From: Diaporthe sp. PMI_573
Taxonomy: Eukaryota > Ascomycota > Sordariomycetes > Diaporthales > Diaporthaceae
DNA length: 64,000 nt
Direction of reading: 5' to 3'
NCBI GenBank assembly: GCA_021399435.1
Contig: JAJTUP010000020.1
Location: 682,001 to 746,000 of the forward strand
Shown here: piece by piece, positions 32,301-45,200 of the stretch
Layout: every line of letters begins with the position of its first letter
Position numbering within the stretch: the first letter of the stretch is position 1
The notes under the pieces: model-generated
Databases searched by the model: none
Seen by the model: only the letters and a program-made list of their open reading frames with translations
Told to the model about the DNA's origin: nothing
Made by a program: the position numbers and the translations under genes

Positions 32301-35300
32301 GCAGGGCTGTCGATATGCCCCGTCTTCTCCGCTCGGAAGACGGATACCACTGAGACCGGATCGGTGGATTCTACTGTTACCCTACGTAGCAAGGAAATGA
32401 ACTCATGCTGAAGATTGAGCCCAGCTGCTCTTGTTACACCACTCCATAACCAGCTCGCGATTCATGACAGGGCGGCGATCCCAAGGCTCGAGCTTCGCAC
32501 TAGTGCACAGGTTAAGTAAGTCCAGGCGACAGACATCACACAGGTTCTTGCAAGGACTTGCAAGGCCGTAGACAGTGGGTCCATAATGCCCATCCGAACC
32601 CAATGGCGTGCCACTCAAAATCGCTTCGCCTTTTGACTCTCGCGTTTACCCGGTGCCACGCAGGGCACCGAAGCTAAAGTGAGGCTACGGCATATCATGG
32701 CACCGATCATACAGCCGAGCAAAGTGGTGAGGCTCGGTTAGAGCAGCCGAGCGAATGACAGGGGACCCCACAAAGTCAGGAGCCCGGCGGGCCGGAGCTT
32801 TTTTGTCTTTAGCTGGCGGATCAACCGAGTCACGAATCAGATCGGCATCATATCTGGGACACCAAAAAGTACACACCTCATACCTACGCACCTACGTAGT
32901 AAAAATGTACCATTAGGCCAGGAACTTCTCGCAATGGGAATGGGCATTCCGTTTCGCCCTAGGCGGTACCTGCGTGCACTGGCCGTTGAGGATCACGATC
33001 AATTGTGCAATTTCGTCACACAAGACCAACGAGCACGCACATGTGATTGACGACTTAGCACAGCATCTCACGAACCAGGCCAGTCCCTCCCTCCTGCCCC
33101 TTGCACTGCCACGTTTTCCAGACGATAAAATAAATGGTCTAGACTCCCTCATTAGAAAAAGGCACCACTGATGAGTGCCAAGGCTGGACCAGTTCGGCGG
33201 TCTCTGGCATGTGGGGCCGCAGATTAACCACCCATTCCCCTTCCTAGTCTCGGGTCGCCGTGTGGCGGACGAACAGAGAGGAACAGCTGAGATCCGCACA
33301 TCGTTGAAACCGCCATCGATCGCTAACGGTGGGTGGGGCCTCGCGGACAGACAGAGAACGAACCGCCCCTCCCGCCAGAAGGGCCAGGGAAGAAAGAGTC
33401 GACCCGGGAGCCAGCTAAACACTAGATCATCCAGGCGTCAGGACCCTTGATAAACGGCGTCCGCTCTGACAGTTCGCTAGTCTCGATAAGGAGGGAGGGG
33501 GAAGGGAAGGAAGCCCCCTTGCCTTGAGACTCTAGCCCCGGGCACTGTATGTGCTAAAGCTGCCTAGCTCCGGAGGCCGGCTGCCAACACCAGCCGTGAT
33601 TTGTCTTCCTCGGCCGCGACGGCTTTGGCGCGTTCGAGAACTCGGCACTGACGATGCGTACTGTGTGTGAGCATTGTGCCTATACGTTGCGTTGCGTTGC
33701 GTGCTTGAGTGTCTGTAAGGCTGATGCTGGAGAGGCAAGCGATATCTTGAAACTGCAATGGTATAGTGATGGTCTCGACGGCGAGTGGGTCGTATGCGAT
33801 ACCGTGCAAAGGCATGTCCGCCCTCATAAACTCACGGGTCGTGTCCTGTTCAACCCAGGTGATCCAAGGCTTCGATACCCAATGCCATTCAACCGTGAGC
33901 CCACGGATCCAACCGTACATTCCGGAGAGGAAAAAGGTACTAGTTAGTAACATGATGCAAGCCAGTCAAGAATAGAAGACACGAACACACACCGCCAGCT
34001 CAACGAACGACAACCTCGTCATGTCGACGTACACATGATGATAAAGCCGAATGCTGGTCGGTCTTGACATCGCTCGGCTCCGCGTGCTAGAGACATGGCT
34101 TAAACCCCTTCCAGCAGCCAGAAATGTTGCGATGAAGGTCAAGTGGTCCCGGTCCGATATCATGGGCATCTGACCCACGTGACAAGCCCAGGCATATGCG
34201 CAGAGGAGTATGCAAAGTGTACAGCAAGCACTACGTGGCCCAAGGTAGGCCCCAAGACCGCTTGACAAATCGAGACAAGCTCATCGCAGAGTGTTCCGAC
34301 TCGCCGGGGCGTAAGCGGCGTGCATGAACTGGCCCGCCCTAATCAGCGACGGGACGACGAGAACCAAGGTGCCCGGGGCCGTCCTCAAACTCCACCTTGG
34401 CGACGGGTCCTGCCAGAGCCGATGGACTCGACCCATGGGAACCTGCGATGGGCGTTGTATGGATGAGGGGAGGGGAGGGAGGGCCCCTCTGAGACCGGTC
34501 CAAGAGAAAAGTATGTGGGAGGAACCGCATGCAGAACGGAACATTTCGGTTACGATGGTGTGGTGGGGTGGGTGATTTGATTTGCATTTGAGCACGGGGC
34601 CACTCTGATGATGGCTATCTCCCTCTCCTGGAATGCCATCCTCGAGAACAACGAGCGCGAAAAGGCTATGGAGTAACAGCCAAGCCTCCCACCGCGACCG
34701 TGCTGCAATCGCATGCAGGTAGCTCGAACGGCTCCGGAGGAGGGACGAGCCTCATGCTTCCACGATGCAACCACACGTCCTCCATGTGCCGACATGTGCG
34801 TGAGTGTGCATCGCAGTAGCTGTCATACACGTATATTAGCCTCTGTGCCATATAGACTCGAGACGGCCCACACGCAAGTCGCGAAGATATGGTGATGGAC
34901 AGCCTGAGTTGAAGAGCCTGCGATACAGTTACACAGCAGTGGGCAACTTGAGAGACCAACGATTATCACTTGGCGTCGTCTGCATGAGTCGCAGAAACTG
35001 GGGTCATCACTGTGTGTGCAACAGCACAGATCCAGCGGATGAGGGGCAATGACCATGAGGGGCAGGGCCATGCGGCCTTGCGTATGACGTTTAACATCCG
35101 GAATGCGAGCCACACATCACAACACCATCCAGTGTTGGTGGTGGGCAGGACGGACCACCAGGGTTCTCGTTGAATACCGGGGTCGCCCCACCAAGGACGA
35201 GCCGGAATGTTGACGTTGCCGGGTTGATGATGCCCTCCTGGCAGCCGTGGAGGTGTGGGTGGGTGGGCACCAGGAGCGGCCGTGCGCCGGCGAGGGTTGT

Positions 35301-37276
35301 CTGGTTCGAAACAGGTACGGTATGATCTCTCATGCAGCAGATCGGGTTCTGCAGCCTCGGAGTCGCACTGTGTGGGAAAGAAAGAGCAGAAAGGAAAAAG
35401 TGAAGCATAGCAAACCAGCTGTTTCGAGGACCACGATGATTCCTGTCGCTGTCGCCGCCCCGCTGGTTGTGTTGTCGTGCGCGCGGCAGGCCGGTCCCAG
35501 TCCACCACATGGCCCCTTGACAAGAATCATGATCACGACCAGCAACGCCAGCCTTACGGACTGGGAAGGCTTGAGCAATGGCAGCACACCACCACGGCCA
35601 AGTTGAAACACCACGTCGCTGCGAAACATGCCTCTGGTGTGTGTCTTTGCAAGCAAAAAGCATGCATGTGGTCTCTTCGCGCAAGGCACCGCCAGGGGAA
35701 ATCACATGGCTCCCAGATGTTGCGGTTGCGATGTCGCCATCCGTATATCTATCGCGCTTGTCGTCGCTTACCCATGTAACGTCCAGCGCAGTTATGCGCC
35801 GATATGCGCCGTGAGTCAGTCAGTACCATGCATATATCAACGCCACCAGCAGTTGGTGCCGTCTTTGCCGACGACGTCCTCGGATGCTTAACCTATCTCC
35901 TGTGGACAGCTTGTCCAGCAGCAGCAGCAGCCAGGCAGCGAGGAGCCCCAGACACAAACTCTCGGCCAGATCGCCGACCCGGAACACAGATATAGGACTT
36001 CGCATGACCAACGGCCACTACTACACTTTCTAGAAAGCTTCCATGATCGACAGCAACAAGAGGTTTCAGAGCCTCAACTTTGGACTTGGCTCCCAGGGAG
36101 GCCACTGACATCTGAAAAAAGCATCGAGTGACAGGGAAGATAGCTTGGATAGACGGCAGGGAGAGGTTGGTATCAGATAGAGTAGCCCTGCCAAGAATAG
36201 TCATTGTATAAAGTTCAAACCTTCAGAAGGCATAGGCCGCAGATCGCGAAACTCTGTCCATCCATCTGGCGGCACGTGGAGGGGCGAGGAGCTATTGCGA
36301 TTGGGTTTGAAGGTGCGGGTTGGGGTAGCTGGGGGGTAACGGGGGCCGCGGTGGTGCGAGAGACAAGCCAACCATCAGCAGAAATCGAGATTTCCCCAAG
36401 CGCAAGAAGTTCAGCATAGTTTGAAGCCAAGCAGGGCCGGGCCCGATCCTCACCAATCCGCGGGGGCTTCAGTATGTGCTGGCTGCCACAATTGGGAGTG
36501 GTCGAGCAAAGCAGCAACAAACTGTATGAACCGCCCAAAAGGTGCTGAGCAAACGCGCACGTGCGTGAACACCGAGAAGAAAGAATCGATAGAGCAGAGC
36601 CACCAAACGGAAATTGGAGCCCACCGCGGGCTTCGGTGACATCGTGCCGGGCGACCACTCCCGACTCCGTCCATGGCCCCGAGCCCAGCCTGCCGGAAGA
36701 GGCAGGTCTCGGGGGTTCACAGGCCAATAGTTCGGTCCATCCCCTCTTGGGGGTCCGTCCACGCTCAACCACCACCACGACACCTGGGTCGGCAGACTGG
36801 AGACGAGATTGATATTGATTGAATGCACACCGACACAAGGCGCGGACCCAATTTCGCCCCTCTTTGAGAGGTGCTTGTGTGCCCACGTGCGGCCCCAATG
36901 GTTCATGACGACTCGTGACATGGAGGCGGGGCACCGCAACATCGCGTTGTAGAAGCCCATATATAGATCGACAACGTCGCAGATATGGGCAAATTGGTTA
37001 ACAATAGAGGATCAGGCGGTCGCAGTCGTATTCCACCCTGGTGATATCACAAAGGCAGCCAAGCAGCCTCGTCGTCACGACCTCGGGTGCCAATTTGAAC
37101 CCCAAGACGTGGCTGATCAAGGACGAGATAATAAAGCTCGCCTGCAATTCTGTTGTCCAGGAGGTGCACTCGTTCATCCCAAGACGCACACATTCACTTT
37201 TCCCCACGAGACGCGATCGTTATCACTCTGTCACCCGTCACCGTCCCCCCGAAACAGCCGCCACAATCTCGAAACA
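29382..37276. other. Gene-free region of 7.9 kb
   Basis: I read both strands and found no frame with protein-family character. The longest frames (for example minus 36934-36215, minus 35705-35091 and minus 33422-32913) have random-looking composition rich in Arg, Ser, Pro and Cys. No transposase, tRNA or rRNA can be seen. A CG-repeat word (CGCGCGCGCG) is at about 30003-30012. A TATA-like ATATATA lies at 36959-36965, roughly 310 nt before the next gene. Confidence 0.5.
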
Positions 37277-38641
37277 ATGATGGCAGCATCCCTGAGGACA
37301 GCAGCCGCGGCAGCGGGCCTGCTCCTCGCCAAGACAGCCGCCGCGCAATCGACAGCGGCCACAGCCGGCGATATGTCGGTCCTGACTATGAACGTCGCAG
37401 GCCTGCCGCAGATCCTGCAAAACAACGACGTGCCAGGCGACAAGACGGTAAACTCAAAGCTGATCGGGGGCTACTTTTCCCAGTACGCCTTCGACGTCAT
37501 CCACGTGCAGGAGGACTTCAACTACCACGCGGCCGTCTATGAGACGGACAACCACCCGTACCGGACCGCGACCTCGGGTGGCGTCCCGTTCGGCTCCGGG
37601 CTCAACACCCTGGCCAACTACCCCTGGGTGGACTTCACACGCACCAAGTGGAACACCTGCAGCAACACCGACAGCGCCGACTGCCTGACGCCGAAGGGGT
37701 TCACCTTCATGCGGGTGCAGATCGCCGCGGCTACGGACAGCTCCTCTGCCGTCTACACCGACTTCTACAACCTGCACGCCGACGCCGGCACCACCGCCGC
37801 CGACGAGACGGCTCGCAACTCCAACATCAACCAGGTACTGGCCTTTGCCGAGGCCAACTCCGCCGGCAACGCCGTCGTCATCTTCGGCGACACCAACTCG
37901 CGCTACAGCCGAGTCCTGGACACGGCGGTGCGCACGCTGCTCGACGCCGGCTTCACAGACGCCTGGGTGCAGCTCGCGCGCGACGGCGTCGTGCCGACGC
38001 AGGAGACCCTGTGCGTAAACCCGCAGCCGTCCAACAACAACGTTTGTGAGACGGTCGACAAGGTCTTCTACCGCTCCTCGCCCCTCGTCACACTCGACGC
38101 CGCCAGCTTCATGTACGTCGGCGAGTGGTTCCTGCAGCCCAACGGCAGCATTCTCTCGGACCACAACCCCGTCAATGTCAACTTCACCTGGACCGCGGGC
38201 ACTAGTCTGCGGCAGTCTGCCTACTGGGGAGGGCCGCATGGCACTTGGTTCAGCGACGTCGAGGCGCTGGCAAAAGTTTCCAACCCCGTTGTGTCACAGC
38301 TCACCTTCCGCGGTGCCAACAGGCTCGACAGTGTCGGCGTGACGCTAAGCAGCGGCGCCAGCCTTACCCATGGCGGCACAGGCGGCACAGAGGCGACCCT
38401 GAAGCTAGCATCCGGTGAGTACTGGACCAAAGCAACCGTGTGCCAAGGCCTGTATAACAACCAGACGCGCAACTTCTATATCCAGGCGACGACCAGCACG
38501 GGCAAGACTGTTAGCGCCGGCAAGAAAACTAGTGACTGCGCCGACTTCACGGCACCAAGCGGCTGGAGCATAGTTGGTTTCTTGGGCCAAGACGGAGACG
38601 AGTTAGACCAGTTGGGATTCCTGTATGCGCCACACTCCTAG
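37277..38641 (+). CDS. Secreted endonuclease/exonuclease/phosphatase-fold protein with jacalin-like lectin domain
   Basis: A single exon of 454 residues starting at the tandem ATGATG. Residues 1-23 (SLRTAAAAAGLLLAKTAAA) form a signal peptide with an Ala-rich cleavage site. The EEP (sphingomyelinase/DNase I-like) fold shows its ordered motifs: LTMNVAGLP with Asn39, VIHVQEDF with the metal-binding Glu, NLHADAG, VIFGDTNSR, and LSDHNPVNVNF with the catalytic Asp-His. These residues bind Mg2+ and cleave phosphodiesters of nucleic acids or of sphingomyelin-type lipids; which one cannot be said. From about residue 310 a beta-rich, Gly-rich region (AYWGGPHGTWFSD...QLTFRGANRLDSVGV...GGTGG...GFLGQDGDELDQLGFLY) matches the layout of a jacalin-related lectin, so the protein likely binds glycans. 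The upstream in-frame open codons contain no other ATG before 37277. Very G/C-ending codon use. Confidence 0.85.
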   Translation: MMAASLRTAAAAAGLLLAKTAAAQSTAATAGDMSVLTMNVAGLPQILQNNDVPGDKTVNSKLIGGYFSQYAFDVIHVQEDFNYHAAVYETDNHPYRTATSGGVPFGSGLNTLANYPWVDFTRTKWNTCSNTDSADCLTPKGFTFMRVQIAAATDSSSAVYTDFYNLHADAGTTAADETARNSNINQVLAFAEANSAGNAVVIFGDTNSRYSRVLDTAVRTLLDAGFTDAWVQLARDGVVPTQETLCVNPQPSNNNVCETVDKVFYRSSPLVTLDAASFMYVGEWFLQPNGSILSDHNPVNVNFTWTAGTSLRQSAYWGGPHGTWFSDVEALAKVSNPVVSQLTFRGANRLDSVGVTLSSGASLTHGGTGGTEATLKLASGEYWTKATVCQGLYNNQTRNFYIQATTSTGKTVSAGKKTSDCADFTAPSGWSIVGFLGQDGDELDQLGFLYAPHS

Positions 38642-41600
38642 TCTTCCCAGGCCTATCTGTGCTCCCGGTCGCGGAGCTTACCTGAAAGCATCTGGGTTGA
38701 AATTAGCACCATGTACATAGTTAAGATACCACGAATAGCACATACGTATAACAAGAAGCATTTAGTGCATCTGAAAGTCTTCGCGAAACTCTCGAGGCGG
38801 CCCTGAACGTCACATCGAGTGTGTGATGGGATGCATTCCCCACTGGACATGCGTGATCGCCGGTGTCTGGCGGGGTTTGACAGAAACCACTTTGCGACGG
38901 GGGCTGCTCGGCGCTAGACCATGACTAGATTAGGCCAACGGGTCGAAACAAAACCTGACAGAGCACAGCTCGTTTAAATACGGTGGTGAGTAGTGTAGAT
39001 CAAGCTGCGGAATCGCTTGTTTTGGCTCGGGTCTGCTGCATGTGCTGGGCACATTTGCGTTGGCCGAGGTCGGCAGCGGACCTATGTTTGAGCTTTGAGC
39101 AGCAGCGGCTGAAGGTGGCATTGCAGTGGCTGTCAGGTCTACAGTAAGGCTGACTGACGCTGCGCTGTGTTGGGGATTAGCGGCCAGCCTGGCAGAACTA
39201 GACCGGCTGCGCAGCATCTCCACGGATGCTCGTAACAAGTACAGGTCGTGCTATTCTCAATGCATTGAGCTGGCTTTCCGCCGGCGGGCAATGACACGGG
39301 CCGGCGAGCTGTGCATCACTAGGTTCAGAAGCATTTCAGGATCTAGATGCCAAGCAGGCTGGGCCGTTGCGACCGACTTGACGGGCCACCACAAGCTTCT
39401 TTGTGTCGCTGCGTCCTACCGATCGGCCGTCGACTAGCGAGCATAGCATTGCCCACCAGGAGGGCGTGAAAACGTGGAAGGAGTTTGACAGGTGGGGGCA
39501 CCTAGCACCAGTAGCTTGGCACTGTCAGACGCTGTGACGAAAGCGTTTCGTGGCCTCGTTCTCGCCAATCGCCGGAGAAACAAAAATTTGGGATGGAAAG
39601 AGGCTAGAAGAAAACAAGTCATCCCATATATGTGGTAGACTAAGGGATGGCGGGCCCGCGTCGACCTAGCGGTAGCAGTCTGCCGAGGAGACACCGTCGT
39701 GGACGAGATTCAGGAACAAAGAGTTGAGCGGTTGACAAATTACACTAAACCATGGCTCGACCAAGGGTCCAAGGCTGGCGAGACCCAGTGAGTCGGGCCA
39801 GCCCAGGAGAAGCCGGCGTCAGAGCGCGCAAGGGCACAGACTGCGTTGCTCGCATTGATACCATTTCGAGGATGTGAAAATGACATGTGTCGTAACGTCC
39901 TGAGCGAACCCAGCAGTCTGGGATGACTTAGCGCTGGGCGCCGCGAGAAAACAGCCGTACCTGGTGGCACAGTGTAAAGCCCAAGCCCAGGCCCAGGCTC
40001 CTTGGTAGCCAGCGCGTTGACAAACCCTGATAATGCCGTGCGGACAAAGGCGAATGCCACCTGCAGTGACGCCGTTACGTGCACTTGCTTCGACGAGGAT
40101 GGTTCCTGATGATCCAGCGCCCGAGGGTCCTGGAGAAACCTGGTCGAGACGTCGCTTAGCAGCCAGGCCTGACCCAGCTTCATCATACCTCGCCACGCAT
40201 GCTAAGCGATCAGCGCGGCTTCTGCGAGGGCTGTAGCAACGGGCATTTTGAGTCTTGCCAAGACATGAGCATCCCGGTCACGGGTTGCAAAAAGGCAATC
40301 CGCTGAATAGCATTCAACACAATGCAGAAATCCTGCTGCAGCAACACCAACAAAGTTACTAAGCCTGGCGCCTCGCAGAATTGTCGCGGCAAGAGCCCCA
40401 GCGACTGCACGATTCTTATGTCAGAGAAAGATCAAGGTTGGGGCCGTCGATCTGTGCACAGGCTTGGCGCAGCGGGTCAACAACAGAGGTGAAGTCAATT
40501 CAAAGGCAATCAAGCCATGGCCACCCCCTGTCCAGGGCCGCCACGGGGTGATGTGTTGGATAGATTGAACGCAGTGGCCATTCAGCATGGGGCAGTAGAG
40601 TCGATGAAATCAGTAGGTCCCTTCGAACGACATCAGACGAAACTAGGCGCTGCGATCGGGGAGGGAAAGTAGATACAGTGCTGAGGATTTGGGACCTTCC
40701 TGGACCCTGTGCTACCGTGCAGCGCGGCAATCTGTCAAGCGCCCGAATGCGACTGTGAAACTTTCCCGAGACGTAGATGCCGTGGCGCGGTTGATGTCCG
40801 GGGCTTGAGGCTATCGACGAAACGAGTGTTGTGGGGTGCACGACGCTTCCCTCAGGGCATTTGGGTACGTCCCGTCCACCGGTCTGTGGGGCGGGCGTGG
40901 ACAAGCGATAATGACAGGTCGCCCAGACAATTACGGCGCGCCCGAAAGTCTGGGTTAACGTTGTGTCGCCGAAACAGGAACGGCCGGAGTACTCTAACGT
41001 GTCGGGAGGGCACAGTGAGGTGTTGTCATTGTCCAACACTGTCGTACAGCGCGGCGCCAGCCCGTCGACTGGAGCCGAAGTGGGAGAAATCGCCGGCCCC
41101 TATCATTTCGTGCCGTCCGCCTGATGCACTAATAAATCGTAGTGTGCTGCCTGGTGAGGCCGGGCCTGCGGGCCTGGCAGTTTCGCCGAGAAATCTCCAA
41201 AGTAAAGAATTCACCGCTGCAATGTTACAGGCGAGGGCGATTGTGCGGTCTCGATAGTCTCTGTGTGCTGAGAGATCCTGCATGTTCCGAGCCGTGGGGA
41301 ATGGCCACGCAGGTCCAGTGCCTGGGTGTCTGCAGAACAGCCCGCCGAGCTATCGACTCTGTGCTTTTCGATGCATGCTCAAAGATGGGGGACACGGCAA
41401 TCGTACACGACAGGACTTGCTGTGCCTGACTGACCGGGTGGCGGGGAGTGTCGTCGTTGGGCGTGGGAGAATGCGAGACGGAGGAGCTGCGTCATATTTG
41501 CTCGTTCTGGCCACCGAAACGTCGAGCCGTGCCGCCGTACCGCCGTGCTGCAGGGGCAGAAGGATGCGTCCAGATTGAGCTCCGTGTTGCATCCATGCAA

Positions 41601-42201
41601 AAGGTGGTTCGGGCTGGGCTGGGCTGGCTCGGTCGAATACGCATCTCAGACATGTCGACGGACACGAAACGAGTTTATTGCCAATTCAGCGGGCAGAACG
41701 CGGTAACGTCGAAAAAAGACGCTGCTGTAAGGGCGCAATATCGATATCTGCGCTGCGCTGCAACGCATTGCGGTCCGTTTTGGCTGTTCAGAGGTAGCTG
41801 AGATGGCATTTGCAGAGTGCAGTGCAGAATGCAGGCGACGCAGCCAAGCACAGCACACAAGCAGGGGATTTGCACGGTGCGAGGGTATTCGCCGTGGACA
41901 GACAGACAAAGTGATGAGCGGACGGTAGCTCTGCAACTTTGTTGGATGGGATCGTCGAAGGAGGATTGGTTGTGGCATCAGGTTTCTGGCGGGCAATGTC
42001 GATCATGCACCAGTTGGTACCTGCCTCGGCGGTGGCGGTTGCAGGAGAAGAAGCAAGCAGCTCCTGCAGAAATATTGACCGTTTCGGCCCGGCTTGCAGA
42101 CTCAGCTCAACCTGACAGGAGGGGGGGCATTCTGCATACTGTGGTACAATAATGTGTGGTTGTTGAAGAGATGGAAGCCACGACACTGGGAGCGTATCAC
42201 G

Positions 42202-42223
42202 GGTACGTACCGAGGTACGTACC
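42202..42223. repeat. Two copies of the palindrome GGTACGTACC, 2 nt apart
   Basis: Copies at 42202-42211 and 42214-42223 are identical and separated by GA. A third copy lies at 49154-49163. Each is a perfect 10-bp palindrome. Confidence 0.7.
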
Positions 42224-45200
42224 CCATCACACAGGCCAGGCGAATCTAGCGCTGTGCTAGAGCATCTGGCCGGCTGAACCTCCGAGGTGGGATGGATGTG
42301 GAATGTGGGGTCCTGCCTGTCACGCTCACGTCCTGTCACTTGCAGCTCTGCTGACTGACTGGAAGCTTGACAGCTCCACGAGGGTGGTGATGATGATTAT
42401 CTGACGAGCGGTTTAGGCGCTTGAATAATTGCATTGGTAGGTCTCAATATTGCCTTGAACACCCAGGGCCAGTCAAGCTGATGCCAAGGCTTGCTAATTG
42501 ACCGGGACAGCACAATGATGCAGCATCCACAGCGAGAAACGAGAATTGACATACAGACAGTCTTCTCGACACGCACGACGGCAGCTTTCGCCAGCTTCAC
42601 TCCAGGCCATACCAATACCAGCAGTGAGCTTGCCGCCAAGTCGAACCAAGGAATGTGAAGAACGAGGCGTGGGCTGCAGGCAAACCACAGCCAGAGACTG
42701 CAGCAGGTGCCTCGGTGCATCAGCATCACGGGCTGCATGCTGCACTCTGCACTCTGCATTCCCCAGGTCTCCTTTCCCCAGTCCTGACTGATGACTGCAT
42801 GCATGCTACAGAATCCAGAACAGCTTCACAGTACTGTGGTACCCACCCCGTCTGCCCGTTCGGAACGCGGGAGCAGCTGCACGCCGGGGCGGGTAGCCAG
42901 TCTGCCAGTCCTGATTTGCATCAAGCAAAGCTGCAAATGCACTGCAATGCACTGCACTGCAGCCACCGCCTAGCCGAACCACTGGCGAACTGCGTCACAA
43001 TCTGCTGCCTTCCGCCCATCCATCGCTTCGGCAGGTGAGCCCGACGATATCAACATGCTGACCACCACCACCCGTCAATGATGGCTGCTTGATGCCCCTC
43101 GGAGGCAGACGTGCCTTGCTTCGTCTGGTGGCACATTCCGCACGCGCCCTGGGTCGTCCCGTCCTACCTATGCATCCGCCATACTTGCACACCACCACCA
43201 CCAACGGCGGCGGACCGCCTTGTCTTTTTTTCCTTTTTCATATTTTCATGTCTTCATCAACAGCCGGTATGAAGCAGTAAGCAGCCAACATCCATCGGCA
43301 GAGAGGCGTCGCGACCAGAGCGTTGGATGTCACCCAGTGCGACAGACTACCTGGGGAGTGGGTGGTCCATGACAGAGCGATATGCTATCACAGGGCATTG
43401 GCGGGGCATGGATCTAGACTCAACCAGCGCCCGTGTTCAGCAGACTCAGTCCAGTCAGCCAGTCAGGCTAGCCTGGCATCGCCGGTCCCCTTCCCTCCCC
43501 ACACAAGCAGAACAGAGCTGCACGCCGGCACTAGGGACGGCTTCCGGACCTCCGCGGTCCAACGCTGTGGGAGCAACGGAGCACCCACAGGCCTCGTGTG
43601 GGTGAGCTCTCGGCGGGGCCACGGATAGTAGTTCCTGCAGGACATTGATGGCTGCAGCGTGACATCTTGCCTGACACCGGTAGTGGCATGGGGGTGGCGC
43701 TTGGATGGGTACTCTGTCGGTCGTGACAGTGTGCCAGTGTGCCCGCAACCCACTGCTCTCTCTTTGCCTGCACCACTCGCAGACCGCGACAATTGATTGA
43801 TGCAAGAACACAACTCTATTCGGCGGGAAGCCACTCAATCAGTCAGGCCAATTAATCTGGGTCTGGCCCACCTGAAGCCCACCTTGATCATTCTCGATAA
43901 CGACCCTCGAGCAAGCACCACATCGATAGTGCCGTCTTTTGCAGCTTGGAAGATCAGCAAAAATCAGCGGCATGGACGACTGACCGGTCCACTGTCTGGG
44001 TGGCCCATTGGACAGCATTCTCTCATGCACCTGCTTGCGCTCCTCACTTCTGCCCACGGTAACACCGAAGGAAGGAAGCTACTCTGTACTGTTCGCGCAG
44101 AGTCGGATCTGGGAGGACGGGTAGATTTCTTCACCTGCCACCCAAGCTCCCCACCCTCCCCTCAAGCCTATAGCAATATGAGAGGATCGGACAGTGACCA
44201 ATGCCCCCCTCCGATCCTTCGAACCCGTCGGCTACAGCGGTTTGCCGGGCCTTTGTGGGCCAAAAGATGACAGCTAGACAAGGTTGTTGACACCGGCCGA
44301 TCAAGAGAAAATCCGATCACATTTCGATGCGATGCAACGCTGACAGAACACTCGTTCCCGGGCTTCCTTACCAGCGTTGCACCAGGGCAATCTCTTGCTG
44401 CCCCTCTGCACCCAAGAATTCATCAACCCAGATACCCATGGAACCAAGCCGATGTTGCGATGGGCAATTTCACCTCGACCATTCTATCGTTGAAGCTTCC
44501 CTTCGTGCAGCATGCACCCCAGGCGGGTGCCCACCTTGTGCGTGGTTCGATGCTACCCGCAGCACACGTGAAATGACACTCGCTTGGCGACCGCGTCAGT
44601 ACCGCCGGCGTGTGAAAATGTGTGAAAGATAAATGCCCCTGTCAATCCATCACAAAACCCGTCAGCTCCCACCGAAGCCACGGGTCAATGATCGGCGAGC
44701 ATTAGTTGTTGGCGTCGCTGCCGACGTCGGGTCGGGCACCGTTCACGTTGCAGTCCAACAAGTTGCGATCGCCACTGTCATGATTCAATTCAACACGGTG
44801 TGATAACAATACTGTGGTATAGAGGGACAGAAACGGCCCAATTTGCAGCTTTATGCGTGGATTCCAATGCCATGAATTTTGCAAAAGACAAGGGACGCGT
44901 TGGCTGGCGCGCACTCATCCTGCGTCAACTCGCCGCAGCCAGCCTGGACTAACATATCCTTCCTTCCACTTGGCCGTCGTCCCGCCCCTGGGGGCGCACG
45001 ATACATTCCCAAGAAAGGTATCACTCCCGACCGGCATCATGCTCCGGCCAGACTTGCATTGTCAAAGCGCTTTCAGCTTTCCCGTTGACAGAGGAGCCTT
45101 GAGCTATATGAGAAGACAAGGGGAGAAATCCGCCCCAGCATACTGTGTATCCAGGGCCCTGGATCTATTGACCCGAACCCACCAGCGCCCTGACCTGGGC

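Noticed and set aside
35290..35330. GGTTCGAA word as a possible tRNA T-loop
   Set aside because: No flanking stems or acceptor pairing could be built on either strand.
36215..36934. 239-codon minus-strand frame in the 7.9-kb gene-free region
   Set aside because: Composition is random-looking, there is no motif or hydrophobic pattern, and overlapping frames of similar size exist on both strands.
37454..38239. 261-codon minus-strand frame opposite the EEP/jacalin gene
   Set aside because: Val/Gly/Arg-rich antisense shadow of the real coding strand.
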